A DNA stretch of 64,000 bases, from positions 665,907-729,906 of the forward strand of contig CAJNOP010000040.1 in assembly GCA_905250075.1 (NCBI GenBank), given 5' to 3'. The translations under genes and the position numbers were made by a program. The DNA comes from Rotaria sp. Silwood1 (taxonomy: Eukaryota > Rotifera > Eurotatoria > Philodinida > Philodinidae). Each line of letters opens with the position of its first letter. The stretch's first letter is position 1. Below, piece after piece: positions 48,572-59,561 of the stretch. The notes under the pieces were generated by a model that saw only the letters and a list, made by a program, of their open reading frames with translations, ran no database searches and was not told the origin of the DNA.

Positions 48572-50426
48572 CGAAATTTCTATCTGTGAAAACAGTTCGT
48601 TTTTCTAGATTTTGACATCGGAAAGCTGGAAATATCTTCGTTTGCTAGTTTTGCAATGAATCAATCAATATCTATTTAATTTCAAGCGAAAACTCATATC
48701 ATAATGGTATACGTCTTCTGTGACACGAGACACAGCAGTACAGTTTGTATGTACTCTTCTAATATCATGATAAAACGCTTCACTCACACTTGATAGGAAT
48801 CCAAGGTTAAAATTTACTTAAAATAATCTGTTAATCGTAGTAAAAGAGTGAAAATAGAATTTCCAAACATTTCTGACTGAACTTGAAAATGGCCGAATAT
48901 TTAGCAACGAATCCAATTTTACATTTTAGGGACTTCCTTTGAATACATACCTAAATCTTGCAAATTCTTCTACGTTAACAAAACATGACTTTAACAACTG
49001 ATCGTAACAATTTTTCTTCGATAGTCTCGAATTCAGTTATTAATCTGTCAACAATTTTATGCAATAATGTATGTATGAAAGAGTGAAGATCTTTAACTAA
49101 GAATATCAGTTGGAAAGATAGCTTACTTGATTGACTTTTAGTGCATTACCAAATGTTGTGCCCTCAGTATCACTGATTTTGTTATTATAACGAGATAGTC
49201 CCTTGAATGTCTATATGATAGAATTAAAGGAGATAATGAGAGCCATATTCTAACTCTACATAACGTCTTTCGATATTTGATAATGTACAATCTATCGATA
49301 TACAATAAGCTACTCTTTTGCTGTTGCAAAGTGTGTAGCAATTTTAGACATTTTACGGAGAAGACTTGATTTTGTACCAGCGTTAAGTTCTATGCTCATT
49401 TTCTCTAATTAGAAACAAGTTCTGTAATCGTAGATGGTCTTGAAAGAAAGATTTTTCTCATAAAATAAACAGTCAAATTGGAATTCTTAGTAATATTTTC
49501 TGTGTGAAATCTGATCGGATATGTTATCTGTATGCCGTCGAATTTTTTTCTAAATTAATATCATCGGATAGAAAAAGTACTAATTCACTTGAAATATGAG
49601 TATGACTGATTGTTGACAAAATCTATCTCAAGACTTAAGTGTCATTCCTTATTATTCTCATCAGGTCTCAGTTAAAATCTGATGCAAGTTTAAATGATTG
49701 ACATATGTTCGACTTATTCACTTGCTCAATTTTGAATATAAATCGCAAGATACCAAGATCCTTTCAAAAATAATGATACGAACTTGATTACGAACATATG
49801 TACTATTTGAAAACATCAAATATTACAGAGATCTTATTCATGATTTCCTTGCGAATAATACATTACTTAGTAGCTATTTAGCATAGGGAATCCGGCACTT
49901 CAATTGTCACGAGTGAGTAAGAAGTTGGCTAAAAATATATTTGCTAAGATTATTTAGAGCAATAAGATTTTAGAAGAAAAGCTCATACTGGGTGGGGGTG
50001 CAGCTCTTTAAGCAACACCCCGCACCTACACCTATATCCACCCACACTCGTACCCATACACTTTTTTTCTCATCTAAAAGAGAAAAATGTCTGAAACCAC
50101 GGAAATCTATCTTTATTGTTTATTGTGATTACTGACAAAAATATTAATATGAATTATTGAATCAAATCAGAACAAAACTTTCGACATAATTGATTAGTGT
50201 AGCAGTATTTAATGAAAAAAATTATCGTTTTGTGCTAAAAGAGCATGAAAATATTAGTGATTCAATTGCCCACCGGATGCTACCGGTAGAGATAAGAAAT
50301 AAAACTCATTTGCGCCATATTTGATTGTTATAGACAAGTGAAAAATCTAAAAACTATTGTGCATATCTTTGCCAACATGTTTTGGAAATAAGGTTTCATA
50401 TATTATATCTAATCAATCCATACTAT
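48566..50426. other. 1.9-kb spacer within the accessory region
   Basis: AT-rich, with no supported gene; it contains GT/AC hairpin 2 near its end. The 67-codon minus frame at 49138..49341 has no coding bias. Confidence 0.5.
49989..50059. repeat. GT/AC hairpin 2
   Basis: GGGTGGGGGTGCAGC faces CAACACCCCGCACC about 10 nt later, and the C-rich side continues as ACCTACACC and CCACCCACACTCG. Confidence 0.6.
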
Positions 50427-51290
50427 TTATTGTTTTTTCATTAGATGCAAATGTATTGCCCATTTAACAGCAATTGTTTTATCATAAATATCATCGCGAT
50501 CATTATTACCAATAATATCATTTGATGATTCTGCATAACACTTAGCCAGATTATCTGCAAATGTCTTTAATAATTGTTTGAATTGATCTTCTCCATGACG
50601 TTTACGATATGTTTGACATGGACTCCATGTTTCAATCAAATTGACAAATTGAAGAATAGACATTTCTCGTTCATAGTCGATAACATGTTTTATTCTTGTT
50701 TGTTGATATGGAAATGTATCGAGTATTGATTCATAATGATCAACTATTAATTGTGTTTTATCACTCCAACAACCATGAAGGTCATTTTGATAGAAGTTGT
50801 TTAGGATTTCGACAGTTTTCAGATTGTCTAATGATGGAAAACCTGTACACCAAATACTTAGAACACCACCATTCGGTTTCAAAATACGATCAACTTGCTC
50901 AAAAAATGTTTGAATATCAAACCAATGTAATGCTGTTGCTACTGTGACAAGATCAATTGAATTGGGTGATAGAAATGTTAAATTTTCTGCATTAGAACAA
51001 TGATATTCAATATTTTGTTTTAATGTTGCATTTTTTAATTGATTTTCACTGCAATCAATAGCAATGACTCGATGACAATAATAACTTAAATCAACAGTTG
51101 CTTGTCCACTGCCACAGGCAACATCTAAAGCTAACGGAATTTTTTTATCATTATCATCATTATTGAAATCGATATTGGTTGTATTGAAATAAAATTCCAA
51201 AATTTTGTTATATAATTCTCGTGGATAACCAGGACGATATGCTTTATAAATTGCTGTATGATCTGATTCAATAAACATTTGACAATTCAT
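50427..51290 (-). CDS. SAM-dependent methyltransferase, class I (type 11)
   Basis: An intronless ORF, 287 aa from the Met at 51290 (MNCQMFIES...). An in-frame ATG at 51350 would add 20 hydrophobic residues, but homologues begin near the DHTAIYKAYRPGYP block, so I prefer the inner start. Motif I is DVACGSGQATVDL (SAM binding), with acidic loop AIDCSENQL, motif II SIDLVTVATALHWFD and motif III ILKPNGGVLSIW. The HWFD signature and layout resemble the trans-aconitate/CRG1-type methyltransferases of fungi, bacteria and Dictyostelium, which methylate small molecules; substrate unknown. It sits alone among repeats. Lack of introns and the fungal/bacterial look make a foreign origin possible; codon use, however, is like the host. 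Confidence 0.85.
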   Translation of the reverse strand: MNCQMFIESDHTAIYKAYRPGYPRELYNKILEFYFNTTNIDFNNDDNDKKIPLALDVACGSGQATVDLSYYCHRVIAIDCSENQLKNATLKQNIEYHCSNAENLTFLSPNSIDLVTVATALHWFDIQTFFEQVDRILKPNGGVLSIWCTGFPSLDNLKTVEILNNFYQNDLHGCWSDKTQLIVDHYESILDTFPYQQTRIKHVIDYEREMSILQFVNLIETWSPCQTYRKRHGEDQFKQLLKTFADNLAKCYAESSNDIIGNNDRDDIYDKTIAVKWAIHLHLMKKQ

Positions 51291-52630
51291 GTTTACACAC
51301 CACTCGAAAAAAATAGTTTCGAACAAGAAAAACAAGGAGATGTTACACAAGTTACTAGAACCTGTATTCAGGATCAGAAGGGTTCTGACATTTGGTAAAA
51401 TGCAGAATCTGTTAGATGCACTAAAATATGGAAAAATGATCCGTCAGATATTTCATGGATAAGCAAATCGCAAAATAGAAAAGCAGTAATTTTTTATCAT
51501 AAGAGAAAAAATATTCAAAGAGATGGCTGAAATATCTATTAATGCAGTAATAAAAATAGATGGTCGGACTTTTTTTGTTGTTCAACGATAGATATCGCCA
51601 GAAAGGGATCCATTTTGATAACACGAAAACATTAGACAGAATTTGTAGAGTCATGTAGGATTTCATCTAATTCTGATGAAGATCTAATTTTTCAACATAA
51701 AACCATTCAAGACTATCAATATGTAAAACAACACACGTAAGAATTGTTTTCAGAAAAAAAATCTGCCTCTAGTTTTTATCTGTTTTTCAATAAGAAACCG
51801 TTGAACGATGTCACAAATGACGCCACATGTGTATGTCCAAGAATCAGTCAATGAGAAGCTTATAAAATGATTATTCGAATTAATTTTGAGTAAAATATAA
51901 ACAAGGCAAGATTTAAAAAATGTGTTGTCTAATAGAGAATTTTAAGAGCTATCAAAAGATATAGTTATGCTTGTAAAAATTTATGATCATAGTAATAATT
52001 ATTCGAAAAAACTCGAAATTCTACTTTTAGAAAAGTATATATTAATAGGAAAATTTCCTCGAAACAATCGACTGTCTAGGATATATAATTTATTATAATT
52101 CAAATTATGCAAAGAGAGAATACATAAAAAAAGAAAGCAGGAGAGAATATAAAAGCAGCAACAAAGAACTTTATTAATGCATAAGAAAGAAACTAGCTAC
52201 TTTAGCTCAAGAGACAAAAAACTTATCTATTCGATGATGTTCAATCACGTTTCGAGAGAGTGGATGTGGGTGTGGATGTCCTCTGATCTCACTTCCACCC
52301 ACACACCCATACTCACACCGCATACCTAGAACGTTCAGGAAAAACTATTTTTCGATTTTACTTTATTCTTTGCATTAGTATATTCACTGAGAGACGAGGT
52401 ACGATCACATAAATCAGCTAGGATATTCTCGATATCCCATTTACAAAATGGCAATGTTTAATGAATTGCAAACATCGCGAATATCTTTTTCACGCGCTTC
52501 CTGAAAGTTTTAATCACATTTCATCAGGAATTGAAATTCTGTAAAAATATTTTTAAAACACTTGTTCTCAGCCGAACTTCTTAGAAGCTTGATAAAAAGT
52601 CATAGAATTTCCAGTTGCCTGCACTCATAC
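51291..52630. other. 1.3-kb spacer
   Basis: AT-rich with A-runs, no exon. It contains GT/AC hairpin 3 at 52258..52319. Confidence 0.5.
52258..52319. repeat. GT/AC hairpin 3
   Basis: GAGTGGATGTGGGTGTGGATG is mirrored by CTTCCACCCACACACCCATA after a loop of about 13 nt. It is the clearest of the five GT/AC pairs. Confidence 0.7.
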
Positions 52631-52700
52631 CAGGGCTGAAACCAGTTGAGGAAATCAAGCGGACCGGTGAAGACCGGAATTTTACCGGTTGAAAGTTTTG
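52631..52700 (+). mobile_element. Possible hAT-type transposon terminus
   Basis: CAGGGCTGAAACC followed by GACCGGTGAAGACCGG and TTACCGGTTG resembles hAT family ends (CAGGG start, repeated ACCGGT boxes). No matching CAGCCCTG end was found downstream, so the element is incomplete or runs into the gap at 54229. Confidence 0.3.
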
Positions 52701-52871
52701 AAAAGTCTTCTTTGTTAACCTTTTTTTAGCCATAAAAACTAAGGTATCACATGTTTTTCTGTCAGAATGCGTAAAAAAGTGCTCAAAACATATTTTTCTT
52801 TAATCATTTGTTCTCTAGGTTCTCTTTTAAAAGATTCATTATGATGAGTGTCTTTTACATGCGCTTCTAAA

Positions 52872-53874
52872 CTACATACTTAGGATTATCCAAAAGTAGT
52901 GAGCCTGATATTGTGTTTTGGTATAGACCGCTTGGAAAAATTTTCTTTTTTATGAAAAGATAGAGCGTCTTTCGCTGCATCTTTCTATGCTATTTGATCA
53001 GTATTAAACTTATATCATAATAATAAAATTTCGATAAGAACTATTTTTGTTGAAAACTCAGTTGGTAGCATTTAGATCATAATGGATGTGGTATTTTTGC
53101 ATTCCACTTTATTATCACATAATATGTTGTGTTGAAAAAACAAAATATACCAAAAGGTGCAGCGTGAAAAGCTCTACGATTTATAAAGTACCGCTTATTT
53201 TATAGTTGTACTTTTTGTTTTAAAAACGAACAGAACTTTGAGCTATCAAATTTCGACGTTGCGAAAACGAGATTGTTTTTTTGGTAAAGGATAAATTCCG
53301 TTTTTTCTATCTCATTTTTTTATTACTTAATATGTTTTATTTTAAAAAGCAAAATACACTGCAAGATGCAGAGTGAAGAGCTCTACAATTTACAAAGAAC
53401 AATGATACAAAAATAAGATAGAAAAAAACCGAATTCACTTTTTTATCCAAAAAACAGTCTCGTTTTCATCATGTCGAAACTTGGTAACTCAGAGTTTTGT
53501 CCATTTTTAAAACAAAAAGTACAACTATAAAATAAGCGGTACTTTATAAATCGTAGAGCTTTTCACGCTGCATCTTCTGATGTATTTTGTTTTTTTTTAA
53601 TACAACGTATTGAGTGATAATAAAATGAAATGCAAAAGTGTCCCATTTTTTATGCCACACTCCTTATGATCTAAATGCTACCAACTGGTTTTCAACAAAA
53701 ATAGTTCTTATCGAAATTTTATTATTATGATATAAGTTTAATACTGATCAAATAGCATAGAAAGATGCAGCGAAAGACGCTCTATCTTTTCATAAAAAAA
53801 GAAAATTTTTCCAAGCGGTCTATACCAAAACACAATATCAGGCTCACTACTTTTGGATAACCCTAAGTATATAG
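52872..53874. repeat. 1.0-kb long inverted repeat (foldback element)
   Basis: The outer arms, about 52876..53100 and 53650..53870, are nearly identical in inverted orientation (both contain AGTAGTGAGCCTGATATTG and TATAGACCGCTTGGAAAA). Similarity continues inwards with more differences to a centre near 53373. A block of about 100 bp with CAAAATA...GATGCAG/GTGCAGCGTGA...GAGCTCTAC occurs three times: direct copies near 53130 and 53345 and an inverted copy near 53555. There is no ORF. Near-identity of the outer arms suggests young age or arm-to-arm conversion. Confidence 0.9.
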
Positions 53875-53879
53875 AAAAC

Positions 53880-54015
53880 TGACCATTTTATGATTAATTA
53901 CTGACCATTTTTTAGTTAAGTACTGACCGTCATACTACTGACAATTCAATATTTCTACTGATCATTTATATATGCTTTTACTGGCCATTTCATTTATTTT
54001 ACTGACCACTTAAAT
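53880..54015 (+). repeat. Degenerate 'tactgaccat' tandem array
   Basis: The motif ACTGACCAT (variants ACTGACCGT, ACTGACAAT, ACTGATCAT, ACTGGCCAT, ACTGACCAC) recurs seven times at about 15-25-bp intervals with AT-rich spacers. The array starts immediately after the right end of the long inverted repeat. Confidence 0.8.
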
Positions 54016-54228
54016 GATAGCCGTTTTATTTGACTATGATAGGAAAAGTCTTTCACGAAAGCGGCGATGGGTCGATTTTTCCACAGAAAGCTATAGAGAA
54101 AAATGGCTATTTTTGAAATAACTCAGGAACGACTCGGTCGATCCTTCTCATCTTCGAACTCGACGGAGATATTGTCAAGACTAAGCTGTGTAGAAAGTTT
54201 CATCGCAATCTGACTCTGCTGTCAAAAG

Positions 54229-54328
54229 NNNNNNNNNNNNNNNNNNNNNNNNNNNNNNNNNNNNNNNNNNNNNNNNNNNNNNNNNNNNNNNNNNNNNNNN
54301 NNNNNNNNNNNNNNNNNNNNNNNNNNNN
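54229..54328. other. Assembly gap (100 N)
   Basis: One hundred Ns. The left flank (about 54060-54228) is a GC-richer repeat-like sequence (GATGGGTCGATTTTTCCACAG, AACGACTCGGTCGATCCTTC), so assembly probably failed in a repeat. Confidence 0.99.
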
Positions 54329-54787
54329 CTTTTTTTACTGAGTCAAGCAGCAATCAAGTTATGATCTTCACATCATCTGATTCACATTGTACAAAGCACC
54401 TGTCAGCTTCTGTTGGCAAAAATGATCTTTCTGTTTCATTGTTTTAAATATTTTGTCCAATGCAAGTAGTTCATAATATATATCCAATCGATTGCAACGA
54501 TTTTTTGTGAGTCAGAAACGCATTTCGAACTTTGAACTACTAGTCAACAAAAAATTCTGCATCTTGGTGGTGATCACTCAGTTCTCTTACTATTCTAAAC
54601 CAACATGATAAATCAGACAGTATATCTGAATTTAGTTTTTCTTTAAAATGATTTCAGGAATCCACTGACAGATCGACTAGGGAAACCGAACATTTATTTA
54701 TCATGCACATCGATGCTAGCCGCTGATTTTATCATATTGTTCTATTAATAACTAAGATGCTTTCAAACTAAATCAACTCAACTTATA

Positions 54788-55010
54788 CAGGGGTACCCAA
54801 AATTATAAGACCCCCTACAAGTTTGAGAATAATAAAGTTTTCAGCAACTAAAGAAGCTTTGATAAGAGATCTAATGCCATATATATAGATGCCGCTAAAG
54901 CATCTATCATGGGCTATATATTGATCACTATTTGGTTAAATATTAATAATATTTAGATTCAAGAAATTTTGAATTTCACTCGTTGCATAATTATAAGAAC
55001 CCCCTCTCTG
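54788..55010 (+). mobile_element. Possible Tc1/mariner-type end
   Basis: CAGGGGTACCCAAAATTATAAGACCCCC at 54788..54815 resembles mariner-type termini. A second similar block (CATAATTATAAGAACCCCC) follows in the same orientation near 54986. No opposite end and no transposase frame is visible, so this is at most a fragment with an internal direct repeat. Confidence 0.35.
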
Positions 55011-55695
55011 GAGCATAAAAGTATTGCCTTAATGTTCATTTTTTTATGTCAAAAAAAATCTTGTCAGTATCTATTCGAAAGAGGAGATAATTAGTTATCT
55101 ACTAAAAAAAAATATAGACTTATATAAGCTATACTTTAACTTTTCTATGGTCGAAGAAACTAAAGGGTGGAAAACCTATATCCCACAATAACCCTATGTT
55201 AGCTCAAAAAAAAGGTTTCCAATTGTTTAATGTAACAAAACTACATTTAAACTATACCATTAGATAGAGCATTAAAAGTTGTATAGTCCACATATTTATT
55301 GACAACAAACTTTGAAGACATTAATAATTGTGAAAAAGTAAAATAAAGATAGTCAAAATCAGGTATTTTGTAAGGAACTTATGAAAAAAAAATTTCTTTT
55401 TATATAAAAACCAGACGTATTTTTTTTTCAAGGTTACCATAAGAAAGAGCGTCAAATTCCACATCAAATAGATTACTTCTTTTTACGAAAGCTTATCTCT
55501 AAACGCCAGGGAACTTAGTCTCAAAAAGGAGACAAATTAATCTCATTATGTCAAAAAATAGCATATGCTAGTGATATCACGAAAGAACATGTTCCAACAA
55601 TTTTTGAACTAAAATGTTTGAGAAAAAAAATTTTATCTTGTTCAAAATTTGCGCTGTTGCTATTACTGTCTCTCAAATGAACTTTCTTTCTGATG
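55011..55695. other. AT-rich spacer
   Basis: No gene or structured repeat that I can support; several A-runs. It may be the body of the mariner-type remnant. Confidence 0.4.
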
Positions 55696-55767
55696 CCCAC
55701 ATCCACACCTACACACCCACACCCACACCCACACCCCACACACCCACCCACACCCACACCCACACCC
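55696..55767 (-). repeat. Interstitial telomere-type repeat tract, (TGTGGG)n
   Basis: About 72 bp composed of CCCACA units with slippage variants (CCCCACACA, CCCACCCACA) on the + strand; the complement is TGTGGG, the G-rich telomeric-type repeat I recall for bdelloid rotifers. It lies 60 bp before the left end of the TIR element at 55827. Confidence 0.75.
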
Positions 55768-56613
55768 TGAGCATTATTCATGTCCAGATGTTCTTCAATT
55801 GATTGTCAACCGAGAGCGACAATCTGTACCCATGTAAAAAAACAACAGCTAAAAAATCTGATTTAATTTGATTTTTCGGAGAAAATCGGTAAAAATCAAT
55901 TAAAAGAAGCAATTTTGATTAAATTTGTGTAAAAACTCGATTAAAATCAATTATTTTTAGAAAATTTGAAATAATCGATTATAAATCTAATTGATTTTAA
56001 TCGATTAATGCTAGTAATCGATTAAAATTGATTTTTTTCAAAAAATCCGAAATAATGGATTAAAAAGCTAACCGATTTTAATCGACCAATGCTAGCAATC
56101 AAATTTAATCGATTATTTCTAGAAAATCTCATACAGTGGATTTCAAATAGCATCGATTTTAATCGGTTACTTCGAAGAATGGATTAAAATCGATTACTTT
56201 CAAAAAAATCCCAAAAAATCCTAAAGGTCTAACCGATCTTAATCGACTGAAAGTAAAAGTCGATTAAAATCAATTGTTTTTATGAAATCCGAAGTAATTG
56301 ATTAAAAATCTAATCAATTTGAATCAATTACTTAGAGTAATCGCTTAAAATCAGTTATTTTTATAAAGTATGGAACATTGATTTAAGGATCTAATCGATT
56401 TTTATGGATTGTTAGTAACAGTCGATTAAAGTCAGTTATTTTTATAAAATCTGAGATAATCAATTAAAAATCGAACCCATTTTAATCAACTAATGCTAGT
56501 AATCGATTAAAATCGGTTATTTTTAAAAACATCAGAAGGATCGAGTTTCTTTTCGAAAATCCGAAATAATTGTTTATCATGAAACAGAATATGAAAGGAT
56601 CGTTGGTATATAT

Positions 56614-56655
56614 GGGGTGGAAATTTCGAGCGTGACTCTCACCCCTCCACACCCG
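56614..56655. repeat. GT/AC hairpin 4
   Basis: GGGGTGG opposes CCCCTCCACACCC inside the TIR element; the arms are shorter than in the others. Confidence 0.45.
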
Positions 56656-57524
56656 AGATATGGAAAATAGGATTTGTATCCATCACGAACCGTGTGAAAT
56701 AGGGTTAATATTCAACGCAGATCGTGAGATCCGTCTTCAAAAACACTCAGAAAGCATCTATAAGTAATATTTTACTGTAGTATTTATTGAGTGTTGCCTT
56801 TTTGAAATTCTTTGGTGCAAGAAGAGGAATGACAAGGAAATATGTCGTAATATGCATGAAAATGTCAGTTTGCATGAAGTCAATGAGAATTGGTTTGTAT
56901 GTTTCACATTTTGTTTCCATAGCGATTACGCTAATTGCTTTTACAAGGACACAAGTTGTCGATTAATATTGCAATCAATTTTAATCGATTAATCTCTCGA
57001 TTTAACAGATTTTAAAGGATTTATGTGAGTTTTAATCGATTAGTATGGGATTTAATTGATTTTAATCGATTATTCTGGATTTTAATCGATTACTTATGTA
57101 AGTGCGCAATCTCAATTGATTCAATTTATATAGGAGTTCCAATTTTAGTATACATGTCAAGCACTAGCTTGGCAACAGCCTAAGGGTTTCTTGCCACGGA
57201 GAATCCAGAAAACTCATGAGAAAACTAGGGTTTCGCGTTCGAATCTTGGTAAAACCGCCTGTTTTCGAAGCAAACGATTAAAATCGATTATCCAGTACGT
57301 AAAGATTAAAATCAGAAAACAGGTAAAAATGTATTAAAATGGGAAAACAGGTAAGCAAGATTAAAATCGGAGAACAAGTAACGATGGATTAAAATTGGAA
57401 AACAGGAAAAGATAGATTAAAATGTATTAGGAAGCAATAATAGATGAAAATTGACTGAAAGGCAGCCATGTAAGAAACTGAGAGCAACTCGAGTTTAATT
57501 CATTTTTATAAACTTTTACATACA

Positions 57525-57665
57525 ATCGATTTTTTTCTGATTAATAATCGATTATAATGGCATGATTTTAATCAGATTTTAATCTGAGTTTTATGATTAA
57601 AATCGGATTAAAGTCTGATTAAAATCGTGCCATTATAATCGATTATTAATCAGAATAACATCGAT
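57525..57665. repeat. 141-bp hairpin inside the TIR element
   Basis: Arms 57525..57585 and 57605..57665 are inverted copies. A 26-bp perfect core (from CTGATTAATAATCG to TATAATGGCA) is followed by further pairing through GATTTTAATCAGA. The centre is near 57595. Confidence 0.9.
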
Positions 57666-57705
57666 TAAAATCTGATTTTTCCGGTTATTTTTTTTTACAT
57701 GGGTA

Positions 57706-59561
57706 GTCACATTCAAAAAATAATAAGAGCTTCATTTATTTTTTTTCAAAATGCCTTTTATTAACAAAAAACACATATAATGAGCATGATCAAAAAAATA
57801 TTTGGATTCCTGTGGCGTAAAAATCTGAATTAACAATGTAGCATTTTCAGACTTCGTGCATCTTTTTTTCTCGTTGACTTCGCAACATCTCGGGAAAAAA
57901 AAGTAAAAGTTTCAATTTTTCTTCAGACTGAATCATAAAACAGTGTATATTTTCAGTTTATTATTCGTTTATGAAAATTTAATATGGCTCTGCAGATAAA
58001 AGTTTCTTATGTGGACTTAAGACTAAATAACAATTTTTCTTCTAGGATTCAATGATCATCTTATTATTTTTAAGATACAGAAGTAACTTTGCACGCAAAC
58101 TAACATCGGCAAAAATTGATGTCGACTGACACAATTCGGCTGTTGAAATTTTTATCAGACACTTTTTGATGAGAATGATCATTATCATGCATTGATAAGT
58201 AAGTTATTCTCGCATTCACAGATTAAAAAAACTCTATTCTTTGAGTTTTTGAATTATGTTAATTCTATATTTCTTCAAAATCCATTCTGGTTTATTTGTT
58301 TATTCACTGCAGACATCTTCTATAATCAAAAATTGAATACTATATTCGATTGACATGTACTTAGTCAAATTCATCCAACGATATTGAATATTGTCGGTTA
58401 ATTATTTCACTAGAACGAATCGAATCGAACAGCTTTATTACAAAAAGCTGTAGCAAGCATTTACTTGATACATAATAAAACTGAAATTTAAACAATAAAA
58501 GTCAGGACAAAGCTTCGATAATATGCGATTTCAGTAGTTGTGAATTAGATGAGTTATTCATTAGAATTGACTATATGATGAGTATAACTCGAATACTTTT
58601 CCGATTGGGCAGTTTCTTTGATACAAAACAACTCCGAGGGTGAGTGTTGATGTGTCATTGTTAGCCTTTACTATACTCACACCCACAGCCTTTCAGCTTT
58701 CAAACGATTCTTCACTTTGATTCTATCGGCAGGTGTTTTTGTTTGCTACCTAATTATACATGGTTTCATGATTGAAACAACATTATTTATCAGTTATAGC
58801 TGAAAGCATAATCGACATATGTGTGCGTTTCAAATGAAAAACTAATCATAGTAGGCAATGAGTTATTGAACTCTTGAAAAACTCATAGTTCTTTGAGTCA
58901 CACATATTTTTGACTTCTCGTTTGTAAAGAACTATTGGTGGGATAATTTTGAACGGTCAGTTTTTTCTGTATAGTTCTCAAAACTATTGAGATAGTTAAA
59001 GACTCTAAAATTAAAGGGTGTGGTTACTAACATTGATCTTTGTTCGAGTTTCATTATTTTGTTAACATTCAAATGAATTATAATGTAATTTATGCTTCAG
59101 GATAAATTGTCTATTATTTAATACAACGAAGCCAATCATTGACAATAGAAAAAAATTAACCAAAACTAAATCTTAACATATTAATTTAATCAAAATCCTT
59201 GATGTTGTCATTTAATATATTAGGTTTTATCCTGTATCAAATGTTTGAATTTTTTTTAATGCCGTTCAACTAGCTTATATAGTTTTGTTGTATATAAAAA
59301 ACTAATTCTGATTTATTTATTTAAAATATCAAGTCAGCTTATGTAGATGCTTTATTTTGCACAGGTGTTTTGACATATGTATATATATATATATATTCAT
59401 TCATTTCGAGTATAAGAACAATATAAAACAAGAAGAAAAAAGAACCGCCAAGAAAAATGTCATATGAGCTTAGCAATACGTTACTATCTATGTTCGATTT
59501 TGTCCTTGTTTCTAATACATAAATCAACATCTTGTAATAGATTTTATTCGTTTTAAAATAT
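57706..59561. other. 1.86-kb spacer
   Basis: AT-rich, no supported exon. It contains GT/AC hairpin 5, a small hairpin (AGCTTTATTACAAAAAGCT) near 58431 and a TA run at 59384-59396. Confidence 0.5.
58637..58688. repeat. GT/AC hairpin 5
   Basis: GAGGGTGAGTGTTGATGTGT faces ACTCACACCCACAGCC; the order is again G-rich arm first, C-rich arm second. Confidence 0.55.

Larger units (their letters stand above)
55827..57705. mobile_element. 1.88-kb TA-flanked TIR element full of AATCGATT repeats
   Basis: The left end TA|CCCATGTAAAAAAA and the right end TTTTTTTACATGGG|TA form inverted termini of about 14 bp between TA dinucleotides, as in Tc1/mariner-like insertions. The interior is dominated by dozens of degenerate copies of a self-complementary unit close to TTTTAATCGATTAAAA, plus a strong internal hairpin (57525..57665) and GT/AC hairpin 4. 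A central unique part at about 56570-56960 and another at 57160-57270 (with GCGTTCGAATC) interrupt the array. There is no transposase frame, so it is non-autonomous. Confidence 0.7.

Noticed and set aside
53880-54015. CRISPR-like array of short repeats
   Set aside because: Repeats are only about 9 bp and degenerate, with spacers of uneven length.
55551-55802. Gly/Cys/Val-rich and Thr/Pro/His-rich ORFs on both strands
   Set aside because: Both are translations of the CCCACA/TGTGGG tract.
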